Below, one piece after another: positions 18,774 through 28,342 of a DNA stretch of 64,000 nt; the stretch's first letter is position 1, and the number at the start of each line of letters is the position of its first letter. The stretch is taken from positions 1 through 64,000 of the forward strand of contig CALVQT010000005.1 in assembly GCA_944358375.1 (NCBI GenBank), written 5' to 3'. The position numbers were made by a program, and so were the translations under genes. The stretch is from an uncultured Bacilli bacterium (GTDB taxonomy: Bacteria > Bacillota_I > Bacilli_A > RF39 > UBA660). The notes below the pieces were generated by a model. The model was not told where the DNA came from. It made no database searches and saw nothing but the letters and a program-made list of their open reading frames with translations.

Positions 18774-21080
18774 ATGGATTATAAGAAGTATCCTGCAAAA
18801 GAATTAAAAAAACATAGAAATTTGATAAACGAAAGTGAGCCAATAATAAGTATTATTACCCCATATTATAATGCTAAAGAATATATTGATACTACTTTTA
18901 TATCCGTAATGAATCAAACATATCCTTTCTATGAATGGATTATTGTTGATGATGGATCTAAAGATAAAGAATCAGTTGATAAATTAAAAGAAATAGCTAA
19001 AAAAGATAAAAGAATAAAAATATATCATATAGAAAACTCTGGACCATCACAAGCTAGAGATTACGGAATATCTAAATGTTCAAAATCAACTAAATATGTT
19101 TTTTTCTTAGATAGTGATGACATGTTAGATTCAACTATTTTAGAGTGTTTATATTGGACTTTAGAAACTAACAAAGATGCGAGTTTTGCATATACAAAAG
19201 AAATCAACTTTGGAGAGCAAGAATTTATTTGGGAAAATTATTTTACAGTAGAAAGACAAAAATATGATAATCTATTACCTATTTCTACAATGGTTAGAAA
19301 AGAAGATTTAATAGAAGTAGGCTGTTTTGGTATAAAAGAAAAAGCTATGTATGAAGATTGGAATTTATGGTTAAAATTGCTAAGAGCTGGTAAGAAGCCA
19401 ATTTGTGTTAGTTCACCACTTTTTTGGTATAGAAAATCAACATCTGGCGAATTCGGTAGAGCCAAGAAAAATCATGAAATGGCTATGAAATACGTTAAAG
19501 AAACAGCAAAACAAATTCCTGATGATATAGTTGAGCCGATACAATATCCAAGATATGGTGATAAATATGCCATGAGTCAAGATTTTAATATGGTGCTTCC
19601 AGATTATGAAAAAGATGATAAAATTACGGTACTTTACATCTTTCCATGGATGGTTGTTGGAGGGGCAGACTTCTTCAATTTAGATTTGATAAAAAGACTA
19701 GATAAAAATAAATATCGTTCAATTATTATAACAACAACACCAAGCAATAATCCAATAAGACAAGATTTTGAAGACTATGCTGAAGTATATGATATGTCAT
19801 CATTTATAGACAGAATAAATTATCTTAACTTTGCAGATTATATTATTTCTTCTAGAAAAGTAGATTTAGTATTTGTAAGTAATTCAGAATATGGTTATTA
19901 CATGATTCCATATTTAAAAGGAAAGTATCCAACAATACCATTTATAGATTACATTCATTGTATTGATATATACGATCCAAGAAAAGGTTTTGCAAGATGT
20001 AGTAGAGATGTAAAAGAATATATTTATGGAACATATAGTTGTAATAATGCAACATTAAGAGAGTTAAAAGAAGACTTTCAAATAGAAAAGGCCGAAACTA
20101 TTTATATTGGAACTAATGAAAAAAAGTTTGATCCAGCTAAATTTGATAAAGAAGCATTAAAAGAAAAATATAAAATTCCAAAAGATAAAATAATCATTTC
20201 ATTTATATGTAGACTAAGTGAACAAAAAAGACCAGAGATGTTTGTAGAAATAGCAAAAAGAGTATGCAAGGAAGATAATAGAATTTTCTTCGTAGTTGCT
20301 GGGGATGGACCTTTAATGCCAAAAGTTAAAGCTCAAGTAGATGAAAATTTTAAGCTATTGGGAATGATTAAAGAAACAGAAGAAATTTACGCTATTAGTG
20401 ATGCTACATTCAATTGTTCATCATTTGAAGGATTAGCCTTAACATCTTATGAGTCATTGTCAATGGGTGTGCCAGTAATTTCCACAGATGCAGGTGGACA
20501 AAGTGAATTAATTGATGAAACAGTAGGAGCACTTATTCATTATAATGACAATCCAACTCCAGAAATATTTGAAGAAGAAATAAATAATTATGTAAAAGAA
20601 ACAATTAGAGTAATAAATAATTTAGACTCGCTAAAACGTAATTGTCGTCCAAAAATAATTAAAGGGTTCACGCTAGATTTGATGGCAAAAAAATTCGAAA
20701 ACATATATACTAAAGCTATAAAAGATGAGAAAAATAAAAAGGTTGAACCAGTTTCTAAAACAACATATGAATTGGCATTAGAAGGATTTTACCAACTATA
20801 TTTCAATTATACTAATGAATATTATGAAAGGAACTTAGGTATTTATCCGACCGCTAAAAAAACTAAACATGCCAAAATGTACAGAAAAATAACTAATGTA
20901 CTATATAGATATGGTGCAGTAAAAGAAGGAAAGGATATTTTAGAATTTTTAAGATTAGCTAAACACTTCATAGTTACATTACTAATACTAATTAAAAAAA
21001 TGATTACTGGTTTTATTTCAGGTATAAAATTACTATTTAAATTAATAATTTATTATCTAAAAAAATTCTTTACAAAATAA
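18774..21080 (+). CDS. Bifunctional GT2-GT4 glycosyltransferase
   Basis: The protein has about 768 residues with two transferase domains. Residues 20-240 are GT2: ISIITPYYNAKEYIDTTFIS, VDDGSKDKE and FFLDSDDML. Residues 265-640 are GT4: FPWMVVGGADFFN, CRLSEQKRP, VAGDGPLMPK and FEGLALTSYE with the E-x7-E pair. A C-terminal basic tail with two weakly hydrophobic helices (last 50 residues) probably binds the membrane. Fusions of this kind add two sugars in turn to one acceptor. The ATG at 18774 is seven bases behind GTGAGG; a GTG at 18768 is less likely. It has its own promoter and terminator, so it is controlled apart from the genes before it. Confidence 0.85.
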   Translation: MDYKKYPAKELKKHRNLINESEPIISIITPYYNAKEYIDTTFISVMNQTYPFYEWIIVDDGSKDKESVDKLKEIAKKDKRIKIYHIENSGPSQARDYGISKCSKSTKYVFFLDSDDMLDSTILECLYWTLETNKDASFAYTKEINFGEQEFIWENYFTVERQKYDNLLPISTMVRKEDLIEVGCFGIKEKAMYEDWNLWLKLLRAGKKPICVSSPLFWYRKSTSGEFGRAKKNHEMAMKYVKETAKQIPDDIVEPIQYPRYGDKYAMSQDFNMVLPDYEKDDKITVLYIFPWMVVGGADFFNLDLIKRLDKNKYRSIIITTTPSNNPIRQDFEDYAEVYDMSSFIDRINYLNFADYIISSRKVDLVFVSNSEYGYYMIPYLKGKYPTIPFIDYIHCIDIYDPRKGFARCSRDVKEYIYGTYSCNNATLRELKEDFQIEKAETIYIGTNEKKFDPAKFDKEALKEKYKIPKDKIIISFICRLSEQKRPEMFVEIAKRVCKEDNRIFFVVAGDGPLMPKVKAQVDENFKLLGMIKETEEIYAISDATFNCSSFEGLALTSYESLSMGVPVISTDAGGQSELIDETVGALIHYNDNPTPEIFEEEINNYVKETIRVINNLDSLKRNCRPKIIKGFTLDLMAKKFENIYTKAIKDEKNKKVEPVSKTTYELALEGFYQLYFNYTNEYYERNLGIYPTAKKTKHAKMYRKITNVLYRYGAVKEGKDILEFLRLAKHFIVTLLILIKKMITGFISGIKLLFKLIIYYLKKFFTK

Positions 21081-21106
21081 AAGTTAATTTAACTTTTATT
21101 TTTTTT
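21079..21106 (+). terminator. Rho-independent terminator
   Basis: AAAAGTTA and TAACTTTT form an 8-bp stem around ATT, followed by a T tract. It overlaps the stop codon of the GT2-GT4 gene. Confidence 0.75.
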
Positions 21107-21138
21107 ATTGAAAATAGATTTGTATATAAACAAAAAAT

Positions 21139-21168
21139 TTGTTACACTAAAGTAGAATTTGTTATATT
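21139..21168 (+). promoter_or_regulatory. Promoter for GT4 gene
   Basis: TTGTTA at 21139-21144 and TATATT at 21163-21168 are 18 bases apart. TG at 21160-21161 makes an extended -10. Confidence 0.6.
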
Positions 21169-21189
21169 GTGAAAGATTAGAGGGAGAAA

Positions 21190-22461
21190 ATGAAAAAAGC
21201 ATTAATTTGTTTAGAACAGTTAGGAATAGGTGGTGTAGAAACATTTGCAATAACGCAAATAAAAGAGTTTGCTAGAAGAAAAATAAAATGTTACGTTTTA
21301 GCACAAGATGGAATATTAGCCGAAAAGATAAGAAAATTACCGGAAGTTGAAATTATAGACTTTGCTTATAAGCTAGAAAATAAAATGGATTTTTCAAAGA
21401 TAGAAGAAATAGAAAATATAATAAAAACAAATAAAATAGACTTTATTTATGCTCATCAATATCCATGTATTCCCTATGTTTTACCAGCAGCCATAAAATG
21501 TAAAGTACCATATATAGCATATTTACATAACATTATTCCAGGAGTACCTCAATGGTTTGTGAATACTTTTGAAATTTATAAGATACTACTTCCAATGTTT
21601 TTTTTAAATGCTACTAAAATTATTTCTATAGCTGAAAAAGTAAAAAAAGAAAATCAAGAATTATTTAATATTCCTGATGATAAATATTTAATTATAAAAA
21701 ATAGTCTAGATTTTAACGAGTATCCAGATATAAAAATAAAAAAATTTCCCAAAAAAATAAAAAACTTTTTATTGTTTGGAAGAATGTCAGAAGAAAAAAA
21801 TAAATCTATCAACACTTCTATCAATTACTATCTTTGGTGCTTAGAAAATTATAATAAAGATATTAAATTAACAATAGTAGGTGATGGAGATATATTAGAC
21901 GATTTAAAAGAAAAATATAAAGACTTTAATGTAGAATTTAAAGGAGCTTTAGCAAATGTTAAGCCAGAAATAGCAAAAGCTGACGTAGTTTTAGCTGTTG
22001 ATAGGTGTGCCTTAGAATCTGTTGCTTCAAAAAAGCCAACTATAATTTGTGGTTATAGCAATAAAGTGAAATTGGTTACTCCTGATATTATAAAACAAGC
22101 AGTAGATGAAAATTTCAGTGGCTATAGTTTAGAAGATAATAAAGAAGAAATCTTCAAATATAGTTCCGAACAAATTGATAAAATTATAGAAGAAAATTAT
22201 CAATATGTAAGAAAAAAATTATCAATTTCAAATAGCATTTATCTAGATATTGATTCGTATAGTCCATACGTGGATGTAACAGGAATTTTTAAAAATATAA
22301 ATGAAATGATGCTAGAAATTGAAAAACTTAAAGATTATAACTATGGATTAAATGAAGAAGTTAAGTATTTAAAAGAACAATTAGATTTCATTAAAAGTAG
22401 TAAAAGATGGCAATTGATTAATAAGTATTGTGATATATTAGGTAAATTAAGAAAAAAATAG
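21190..22461 (+). CDS. GT4 family glycosyltransferase with C-terminal coiled coil
   Basis: This 423-residue GT-B fold protein begins with LEQLGIGGVETFAI, the glycine-rich acceptor loop of GT4 enzymes. FLLFGRMSEEKN and IVGDGDILDDLKEKY follow. The usual E-x7-E stretch is weak, here VLAVDRCALESVASKKPTI, as in some GT4 enzymes of capsule loci. The last 60 residues form a coiled coil (NEMMLEIEKL to LKEQLDFI) ending in KSSKRWQLINKY. The gene at 22543 ends in a closely similar tail, suggesting that both proteins dock to the same partner. GAGGGAG precedes the ATG. Confidence 0.75.
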   Translation: MKKALICLEQLGIGGVETFAITQIKEFARRKIKCYVLAQDGILAEKIRKLPEVEIIDFAYKLENKMDFSKIEEIENIIKTNKIDFIYAHQYPCIPYVLPAAIKCKVPYIAYLHNIIPGVPQWFVNTFEIYKILLPMFFLNATKIISIAEKVKKENQELFNIPDDKYLIIKNSLDFNEYPDIKIKKFPKKIKNFLLFGRMSEEKNKSINTSINYYLWCLENYNKDIKLTIVGDGDILDDLKEKYKDFNVEFKGALANVKPEIAKADVVLAVDRCALESVASKKPTIICGYSNKVKLVTPDIIKQAVDENFSGYSLEDNKEEIFKYSSEQIDKIIEENYQYVRKKLSISNSIYLDIDSYSPYVDVTGIFKNINEMMLEIEKLKDYNYGLNEEVKYLKEQLDFIKSSKRWQLINKYCDILGKLRKK

Positions 22462-22470
22462 TATTTAAAT

Positions 22471-22499
22471 TTGGCTAATAATTATAAGTTTGTTATAAT
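22471..22499 (+). promoter_or_regulatory. Promoter for pyruvyltransferase fusion gene
   Basis: TTGGCT at 22471-22476 and TATAAT at 22494-22499 have a 17-base spacer. TG at 22491-22492 extends the -10. This is one of the best promoter matches in the window. Confidence 0.7.
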
Positions 22500-22542
22500 G
22501 ATATAGAAAACAAAATTATAATTATAGGGAAGGTTGATGCTA

Positions 22543-24951
22543 ATGAAGATAAAAAAAATATTATTATACGGAATAGGGTCATTTAAAAACAGAGGTTGTG
22601 AAGCACTTGTAAATTCAACGATCACTCAATTTCCTAATGATGTTGAGATTATCGCAGCTACATTTGATTACAATAATAACAAAAATAAATACAAAAATAA
22701 AATAACAAAATATGTTAATCATAGAAAAACAAATGAAGAAGAATTTACACAAGAAGAATTAAAAGAATTAAAAAAAATTCAAAGTCTTCCATTTGACTAT
22801 AACAACTATGAAAATTTTTATGAAAAAGAAGTAATAAAAGAATTAAAAAATGTTGATTTAGCTATTCATATAGGCGGAGATAATTACTGCTATGGTGATA
22901 ACGAATGGTTGTATGCAATCAATAATAATGCTAAGAAGTTAAATAAAAAAACAATTCTATGGGGTGCGTCATTATATGACGAAATAACTGACTTAGAACT
23001 AATTGAAGATTTAAAAAAATATGATCTTTTAATTCTAAGAGAAAAAATAAGTTATAACGCAATAAAAAAATATATTTCAGAAGAAAAATTAATGTTAGCG
23101 CCCGATCCAGCTTTTTCACTAGAACCAAAAAAGGTTAAGTTAAACAAATGGTATCAAAATAGAAATATTGTAGGTATAAATTTAAGCCCTTTAACTATTA
23201 AAAATGAAGAAAGTTATTTAAGTATAAAGGAAATGATTGACTATATATTAAATAATACAAAATATTCTATTGCCTTAATTCCACATGTAACTATAGACTC
23301 ATCTAATGACTTTGATATTTTATCTAAATTAAAAGAAGATTATTTAGGAAACTCTAAAGTATATTTAGAAGAAGGTAATTATGATTGTCAGGAAATAAAA
23401 TATATTATTTCCAAATTTAAATTATTTATAGCTGCTAGAACTCATGCTTCAATAGCAGCATACTCATCATGCATCCCAACTCTTGTCATTGGTTATAGTG
23501 TGAAATCAAGGGGTATTGCAGAAGATATTTTCGGTAATTATAAAAATTATGTTATTCCAACCGAGGAGATTACTAAAGAAAAATTAATAAGTGGTTTTAA
23601 ATTTATTAATGAAAATCAAGAAAAAATAAAGAACAAATTGGAAAAAGAAATTAAAAAAATATCTGTTGATGCTAAAAGTATTTATTCGATAATGTTCAAG
23701 AAACTAGAACAAATTGAAAAAGAAAAAATATGTTCTCAAAAAAAGTGTGTTGGTTGTACTGCATGTATGAATATTTGTCCAAAACACGCTATTACAATGC
23801 AAAAAAATTCAGAAGGATTTTTATATCCCAAGATTGATTTAGATAAATGTATAGAGTGTGGATTGTGCAAAAAAGTATGTTGCAGAATAAATGAAAGTAA
23901 AAATACTAATAATGTACTAGAGTGTTATGCTGCAAAAGCTAAAGAAAAATTTATTCAAGAAAAAAGTTCATCAGGTGGTATTTTCTATTATTTAGCTAAG
24001 AAAACTATCGAGGAAAAAGGAATAGTCTATGGGGCAACATTAAATGATTATAAAGTTAGTCACATAAGAATAACAAATACAGAAGAAATTGCCAAACTCC
24101 AAGGATCTAAATACGCTGAAAGTGATTTATCTAATAATATTTATAATAATGTTAAGCAAGACTTAGAAAAAAATAAACTAGTTTTATTTTCTGGAACTCC
24201 ATGTCAGATATTAGGTTTAAAAAGTTACTTAAATAAAGAATATGAAAAATTGTACACAGTTAGTGTTATTTGCCATGGTGTAATTAATGATGATATTTTA
24301 AATAAACGTATTAAAGAAGTTGAAGATATTTTTGAGTCTAAAATGCAAAGTATCAAATATAAATCAAAAACTAATGGATGGGATATATCAAGTATCGATT
24401 ATAATCTAGAAAGAATAAATAAAACATACAAATTTTCAGATGATCCAATGATGAATTTATTTATTGATAATTATATATTAAGAGAATCTTGTTATGATTG
24501 TCCTGCTAAAGGAAAAAACAATCTTGCAGATATTATTTTGGGAGACTTTTGGGGAATATATGACATTGATAGAGATTTTTTCGATCATGCTGGAGTATCA
24601 GCAATCATTATAAATACGGAAGCAGGAAAGAAGTTATTTAACTCAATAAAAGATAATTTGAATGTAAGGAATGTTAATATTGAAGATATTGCAAAATACA
24701 ATCCTTCATTGGTAAAATCTGCTACTAAACCATTAGAACGAAATGTAATTTTTAAAGAACTATCTAAAAATACATTCCAGATGGTAGATAAAGCATATAA
24801 TAAAAAGAAAATAACTGCAGCAATGAAAGAAATATCTAATTTAAAAGATCAAAACAATAATATTAATGCTCAATTGCAACAAATTCGTAATAGTAAACGA
24901 TACAAATTTATTGATAAAATTGGTAACATTAAAAATAAAATATTTAAATAA
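22543..24951 (+). CDS. Polysaccharide pyruvyltransferase fused to FrhB-like iron-sulfur protein
   Basis: The protein has about 802 residues. The N-terminal half is a polysaccharide pyruvyltransferase (CsaB/WcaK family): LYGIGSFKNRGCEALV at the start, IHIGGDNYCYGD, and RTHASIAAYSSCIPTL followed by a YSVKSRG loop. Around residue 400 two [4Fe-4S] ferredoxin motifs begin (CVGCTACMNIC and CIECGLCKKVC). They lead into an F420-hydrogenase beta-subunit (FrhB-like) domain with FSGTPCQILGLKSYL, CHGV and SCYDCPAKGKNNLADI. These partners are usually adjacent genes in glycan loci, where the FrhB-like protein is thought to do redox chemistry on a sugar. The C terminus is a coiled coil ending in RNSKRYKFIDKI. 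I chose ATG 22543; TTG 22534 and ATG 22537 crowd the GGGAAGG site. Confidence 0.85.
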   Translation: MKIKKILLYGIGSFKNRGCEALVNSTITQFPNDVEIIAATFDYNNNKNKYKNKITKYVNHRKTNEEEFTQEELKELKKIQSLPFDYNNYENFYEKEVIKELKNVDLAIHIGGDNYCYGDNEWLYAINNNAKKLNKKTILWGASLYDEITDLELIEDLKKYDLLILREKISYNAIKKYISEEKLMLAPDPAFSLEPKKVKLNKWYQNRNIVGINLSPLTIKNEESYLSIKEMIDYILNNTKYSIALIPHVTIDSSNDFDILSKLKEDYLGNSKVYLEEGNYDCQEIKYIISKFKLFIAARTHASIAAYSSCIPTLVIGYSVKSRGIAEDIFGNYKNYVIPTEEITKEKLISGFKFINENQEKIKNKLEKEIKKISVDAKSIYSIMFKKLEQIEKEKICSQKKCVGCTACMNICPKHAITMQKNSEGFLYPKIDLDKCIECGLCKKVCCRINESKNTNNVLECYAAKAKEKFIQEKSSSGGIFYYLAKKTIEEKGIVYGATLNDYKVSHIRITNTEEIAKLQGSKYAESDLSNNIYNNVKQDLEKNKLVLFSGTPCQILGLKSYLNKEYEKLYTVSVICHGVINDDILNKRIKEVEDIFESKMQSIKYKSKTNGWDISSIDYNLERINKTYKFSDDPMMNLFIDNYILRESCYDCPAKGKNNLADIILGDFWGIYDIDRDFFDHAGVSAIIINTEAGKKLFNSIKDNLNVRNVNIEDIAKYNPSLVKSATKPLERNVIFKELSKNTFQMVDKAYNKKKITAAMKEISNLKDQNNNINAQLQQIRNSKRYKFIDKIGNIKNKIFK

Positions 24952-24972
24952 GTTTAAGAAGGAGAAGATAAT

Positions 24973-26940
24973 ATGAAAAATTTAAGAAAAATACTTTTAA
25001 TCTTAATATTATTTTTTGCTTTTAACCTTAATGTAGAAGCTAAAGAAGGATGGATATATGAAGATGGATTAACATATTATTATGAAAATAATCAAATGAT
25101 AGTAGGATTCAAAGAAATAGAAGGTTCAAAATATTTCTTTAGTAAAATAAATGGAGCTTTAAAATATGGTTTACAAAGTTCAGATGGAAAAATATGGTAT
25201 CAAGATGAAGAAGGAAAATTAATAACAGGATGGCAAGACTTAAATGGAAATCGTTATTATTATGATGAAGAAGGCTATCAAGTTCGAGGCTTTAGAGAAA
25301 TAGAAGGTTCAAAGTATTTCTTCAGTAATATCAATGGAGCTTTGAAATATGGCTTACAAAGCTCGGATGGAAAAATATGGTATCAAGATGAAGAAGGAAA
25401 ATTGATAACAGGATGGCAAGACTTAAATGGAAATCGTTATTATTATGATGAAGAAGGCTATCAAGTTCGAGGCTTTAGAGAAATAGAAGGTTCAAAGTAT
25501 TTCTTCAGTAATATCAATGGAGCTTTGAAATATGGCTTACAAAGCTCGGATGGAAAAATATGGTATCAAGATGAAGAAGGAAAATTGATAACAGGATGGC
25601 AAGACTTAAATGGAAATCTTTATTATTATGATGAAGAAGGCTATCAAGTTCGAGGTTTTAGAAAAATAGAAGGTTCAAAGTATTTCTTCAGTAATATCAA
25701 TGGAGCTTTGAAATATGGCTTACAAAGCTCGGATGGAAAAATATGGTATCAAGATGAAGAAGGAAAATTGATAACAGGATGGCAAGACTTAAATGGAAAT
25801 CTTTATTATTATGATGAAGAAGGCTATCAAGTTCGAGGTTTTAGAAAAATAGAAGGTTCAAAGTATTTCTTCAGTAATATCAATGGAGCTTTGAAATATG
25901 GCTTACAAAGCTCGGATGGAAAAATATGGTATCAAGATGAAGAAGGAAAATTGATAACAGGATGGCAAGACTTAAATGGAAATCTTTATTATTATGATGA
26001 AGAAGGCTATCAAGTTCGAGGCTTTAGAGAAATAGATGGCTCAAAATATTTTTTCAGTAATAGTAACGGAGCTTTAAAATATGGATGGCAAGGCTTAAAT
26101 GGAGAATATTGGTATCAAAATGAAGCAGGAGCTTTGATAAAAGGACTTCAAACTATAGATGGTCGTCAGTATAAATTTAATGAAACTACTGGTATTTTGG
26201 AAGGCTTTAGAAGGGAAAATGGTAAATTATATTATAATAATCCAGATGGTACTCCAGCAAAAGGTGTTGAGTACATGATAGGGAGTTTTTGGAAATTTAA
26301 TGAATTAACAGCTGAGTTTGAAAAATATGTTAGACAAATTAGAGTAATTGATATTTCTTATCACAACGGAAATATAGATTGGGAGACTGTAAAAAAATCA
26401 GGATTAGTTGATGCAGTTATATTAAGATTAGGCTATAGTGTTGGGTTTATAGATCAGAAATTCATAAGTAACAAAAATGAATTAGAAAGATTAGGAATAC
26501 CTTATTCAGTATATTTATTTAGTTATGCAGAAAATGCTAACGAAGCGTTAATGGAATCTAATTTTCTTATAAATACTATCAGAGAAAATAATGTAAAAAT
26601 TGCTTCTAATATTTTTGGAATATATTATGACCTAGAATCTTGGTATATACAATCAACTGGTGAGTCAAGTAAAAATATCAGTAACCAAGCATATTCTGAC
26701 ATAATTACTACATTCATAAACAATACAGAAAAAAATTTATCCATAAAGACAAGAATATATACAAATAAAAATTATATTTTTGAACATTTTGAATCACATG
26801 TTCGTGATTATGTAACTTGGGTAGCAGAGTGGAACGATACCCTTGATTATGATGGTCCATATGAAGGATGGCAGTATACAAGTTCTGGGACAGTACCAGG
26901 AATAAATGGAAATGTAGACATGAACATATTCTATTATTAA
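24973..26940 (+). CDS. Secreted GH25 lysozyme with tandem cell-wall-binding repeats
   Basis: This 655-residue protein has a signal peptide of about 23 residues (hydrophobic core LILILFFAFNLNVEA). Residues 25-450 consist of choline/glucan-binding-type repeats with GW, YYYDEEG and KYFF motifs. Five units of 61 residues are nearly identical, followed by degenerate ones. From about residue 455 a glycoside hydrolase family 25 domain follows: VIDISYHNG with the catalytic Asp, IYYDLES with the DxE pair, and a late WQYTSSGTVPG. GH25 enzymes cut the muramic acid-glucosamine bond of peptidoglycan. The repeats would hold it to a wall polymer, plausibly the one made by this locus. AAGGAG precedes the ATG. 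Confidence 0.9.
   Translation: MKNLRKILLILILFFAFNLNVEAKEGWIYEDGLTYYYENNQMIVGFKEIEGSKYFFSKINGALKYGLQSSDGKIWYQDEEGKLITGWQDLNGNRYYYDEEGYQVRGFREIEGSKYFFSNINGALKYGLQSSDGKIWYQDEEGKLITGWQDLNGNRYYYDEEGYQVRGFREIEGSKYFFSNINGALKYGLQSSDGKIWYQDEEGKLITGWQDLNGNLYYYDEEGYQVRGFRKIEGSKYFFSNINGALKYGLQSSDGKIWYQDEEGKLITGWQDLNGNLYYYDEEGYQVRGFRKIEGSKYFFSNINGALKYGLQSSDGKIWYQDEEGKLITGWQDLNGNLYYYDEEGYQVRGFREIDGSKYFFSNSNGALKYGWQGLNGEYWYQNEAGALIKGLQTIDGRQYKFNETTGILEGFRRENGKLYYNNPDGTPAKGVEYMIGSFWKFNELTAEFEKYVRQIRVIDISYHNGNIDWETVKKSGLVDAVILRLGYSVGFIDQKFISNKNELERLGIPYSVYLFSYAENANEALMESNFLINTIRENNVKIASNIFGIYYDLESWYIQSTGESSKNISNQAYSDIITTFINNTEKNLSIKTRIYTNKNYIFEHFESHVRDYVTWVAEWNDTLDYDGPYEGWQYTSSGTVPGINGNVDMNIFYY
25108..26022 (+). 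repeat. Five tandem 183-bp repeats
   Basis: Units begin at 25108, 25291, 25474, 25657 and 25840; a partial sixth begins at 26023. Units 2-5 are almost identical at the base level, differing by single bases such as CGT/CTT in the NGN(R/L)YYY codon and GAA/AAA in FR(E/K)I. Each encodes one 61-residue wall-binding unit in frame, so copy number can change without a frameshift. Confidence 0.95.
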
Positions 26941-26950
26941 AGGAGTAAAT

Positions 26951-27349
26951 ATGGTAGAAAAATTAAAACAAAATAAATTATTTATTCAAATAATGAAATT
27001 TTTAGTAGTAGGTGGAACAGCTACATTAATAGACTTTGTAGTATTATTCATATTAAAAGAATTTGCTTCCTTTAATGAAATAATTGCGAATACAATTTCT
27101 TTCACAATTTCTGTTATTTATAACTATATTGCTAGTGTTAAATGGGTTTTTGATGTTAACAAAGAAAAAGATGCCAAACAGCAATTTATAATATTTATAG
27201 TATTTAGCATTATAGGATTACTAATAAATAACATAATATTATGGATTTGTGTTGATAAATTTGCTATTTATTATTTAATAGGCAAAGTAATAGCAACTAT
27301 AATAGTAATGGTATTTAATTTTGTAACAAGAAAAATGTTTTTAGAATAG
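26951..27349 (+). CDS. GtrA family membrane protein
   Basis: A 132-residue protein with four membrane helices, the standard size and layout of GtrA. The first helix carries FLVVGGTATLIDFVVLFIL, the family hallmark, and the second ends in YNYIASVKWVF. GtrA proteins are thought to move polyprenyl-phosphate sugars across the membrane. Here it would serve the GtrB-type enzymes at 5278 and 13979 and the GT-C proteins. It starts 11 bases after the GH25 gene with AAAGGAG as ribosome site and is followed by a terminator. Confidence 0.9.
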   Translation: MVEKLKQNKLFIQIMKFLVVGGTATLIDFVVLFILKEFASFNEIIANTISFTISVIYNYIASVKWVFDVNKEKDAKQQFIIFIVFSIIGLLINNIILWICVDKFAIYYLIGKVIATIIVMVFNFVTRKMFLE

Positions 27350-27367
27350 TGCATTATGCACTATTTT
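27345..27367 (+). terminator. Rho-independent terminator after GtrA
   Basis: AATAGTGCA at 27345-27353 and TGCACTATT at 27357-27365 form a perfect 9-bp stem with a three-base loop that overlaps the stop codon. The T tract is short. Confidence 0.65.
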
Positions 27368-27376
27368 ATATTGTTA

Positions 27377-27385
27377 TGATATAAT
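27377..27385 (+). promoter_or_regulatory. Extended -10 promoter element
   Basis: TGA followed by TATAAT at 27380-27385, about 30 bases before the TTG start of the lipid kinase gene. No convincing -35 box. Confidence 0.55.
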
Positions 27386-27414
27386 ATAGTCATATTGACA
27401 AGGAGGACTATTTA

Positions 27415-28341
27415 TTGAAAAAATGTGTTTTGATTATGAATCCTGAAAGTGGAAAAGTCAAAAATAAACAAAATTTAAAAAATGTTTATGATATACTGAG
27501 AAAATATGATTATGATGGAGAAATACGTTATACAAAAAGAAAAAATGATGCAACAGAAATAGTTAAAAATTTAGACAACGATGTAGATTTAGTTATTAGT
27601 TGTGGTGGTGATGGTACCTTGAATGAAGTGGTAACAGGAAATATGCAAAGAAAAAGAAGAATAACTTTAGCAAATCTTCCTTTAGGAACTACTAATGATG
27701 TTGGAAATATGTATGGTTTGCATGGTACCATGACAGACAATTTAGAATTGCTATTAAAAGGAAAGCCTAAAAAAATAGATATTATTAAAATTAATGACGA
27801 TCCTTTTGTTTATGTTGCTTGTTTAGGAGATTATATAGATATGGCTTATAATACTCCACGAGAATTAAAAAAGAAATATGGTAAGATTGCCTACATTATT
27901 TATGGAATAAAGCAATTAAGAAATAAAATAAATAAGTATCACATAAAATATAAAATAGATAATAAAGAATATGAAGGAATATATTCATTTATATTTATTA
28001 CTAATGCTTCACGTATAGCTGGAGTAGATGATATTTATTATGATATTAAGTTAAATGATAATAAATTTGAAGTAGCATTTGCTTCAATAGAAAATAAAAA
28101 AGACATGATTAAGATGTTAGTAATGACGCAAACTAGAGATATTAAAAAAATACCAGGTGTTACTTATTATCAAACAGATAATTTAGAAATAGAATTTTTA
28201 AATCCTCCTAAAACTTCTTGGTGTATTGATGGAGAAGAACTACAAAGTTCTAAAATTAATTTTAAATTTGAAGTAGATAGTAAAACTACAATGTTAATAC
28301 CAAAAGAGAATTTATCAAGATTATTTGAAAGTGATATATAA
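27415..28341 (+). CDS. Diacylglycerol/lipid kinase (DgkB/YegS family)
   Basis: A 308-residue soluble kinase. The N-terminal MNPESGK, the nucleotide-binding ISCGGDGTLNEVVTG and the following LPLGTTNDVGNMYG are the signatures of the DAG-kinase catalytic domain. The C-terminal beta-sandwich ends in SWCIDGEEL. It probably phosphorylates diacylglycerol released when phosphatidylglycerol is used to build or modify wall polymers, returning it to phospholipid synthesis. The start codon is TTG with AGGAGGAC at ideal distance; no ATG is nearby. It has its own promoter and is followed at once by a membrane-protein gene. Confidence 0.88.
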   Translation: MKKCVLIMNPESGKVKNKQNLKNVYDILRKYDYDGEIRYTKRKNDATEIVKNLDNDVDLVISCGGDGTLNEVVTGNMQRKRRITLANLPLGTTNDVGNMYGLHGTMTDNLELLLKGKPKKIDIIKINDDPFVYVACLGDYIDMAYNTPRELKKKYGKIAYIIYGIKQLRNKINKYHIKYKIDNKEYEGIYSFIFITNASRIAGVDDIYYDIKLNDNKFEVAFASIENKKDMIKMLVMTQTRDIKKIPGVTYYQTDNLEIEFLNPPKTSWCIDGEELQSSKINFKFEVDSKTTMLIPKENLSRLFESDI

Positions 28342-28342
28342 T

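Noticed and set aside
25108..26100. Regularly spaced repeats that could suggest CRISPR
   Set aside because: The units are 183 bases long, in frame, directly abutting and without unique spacers; they encode wall-binding domains.
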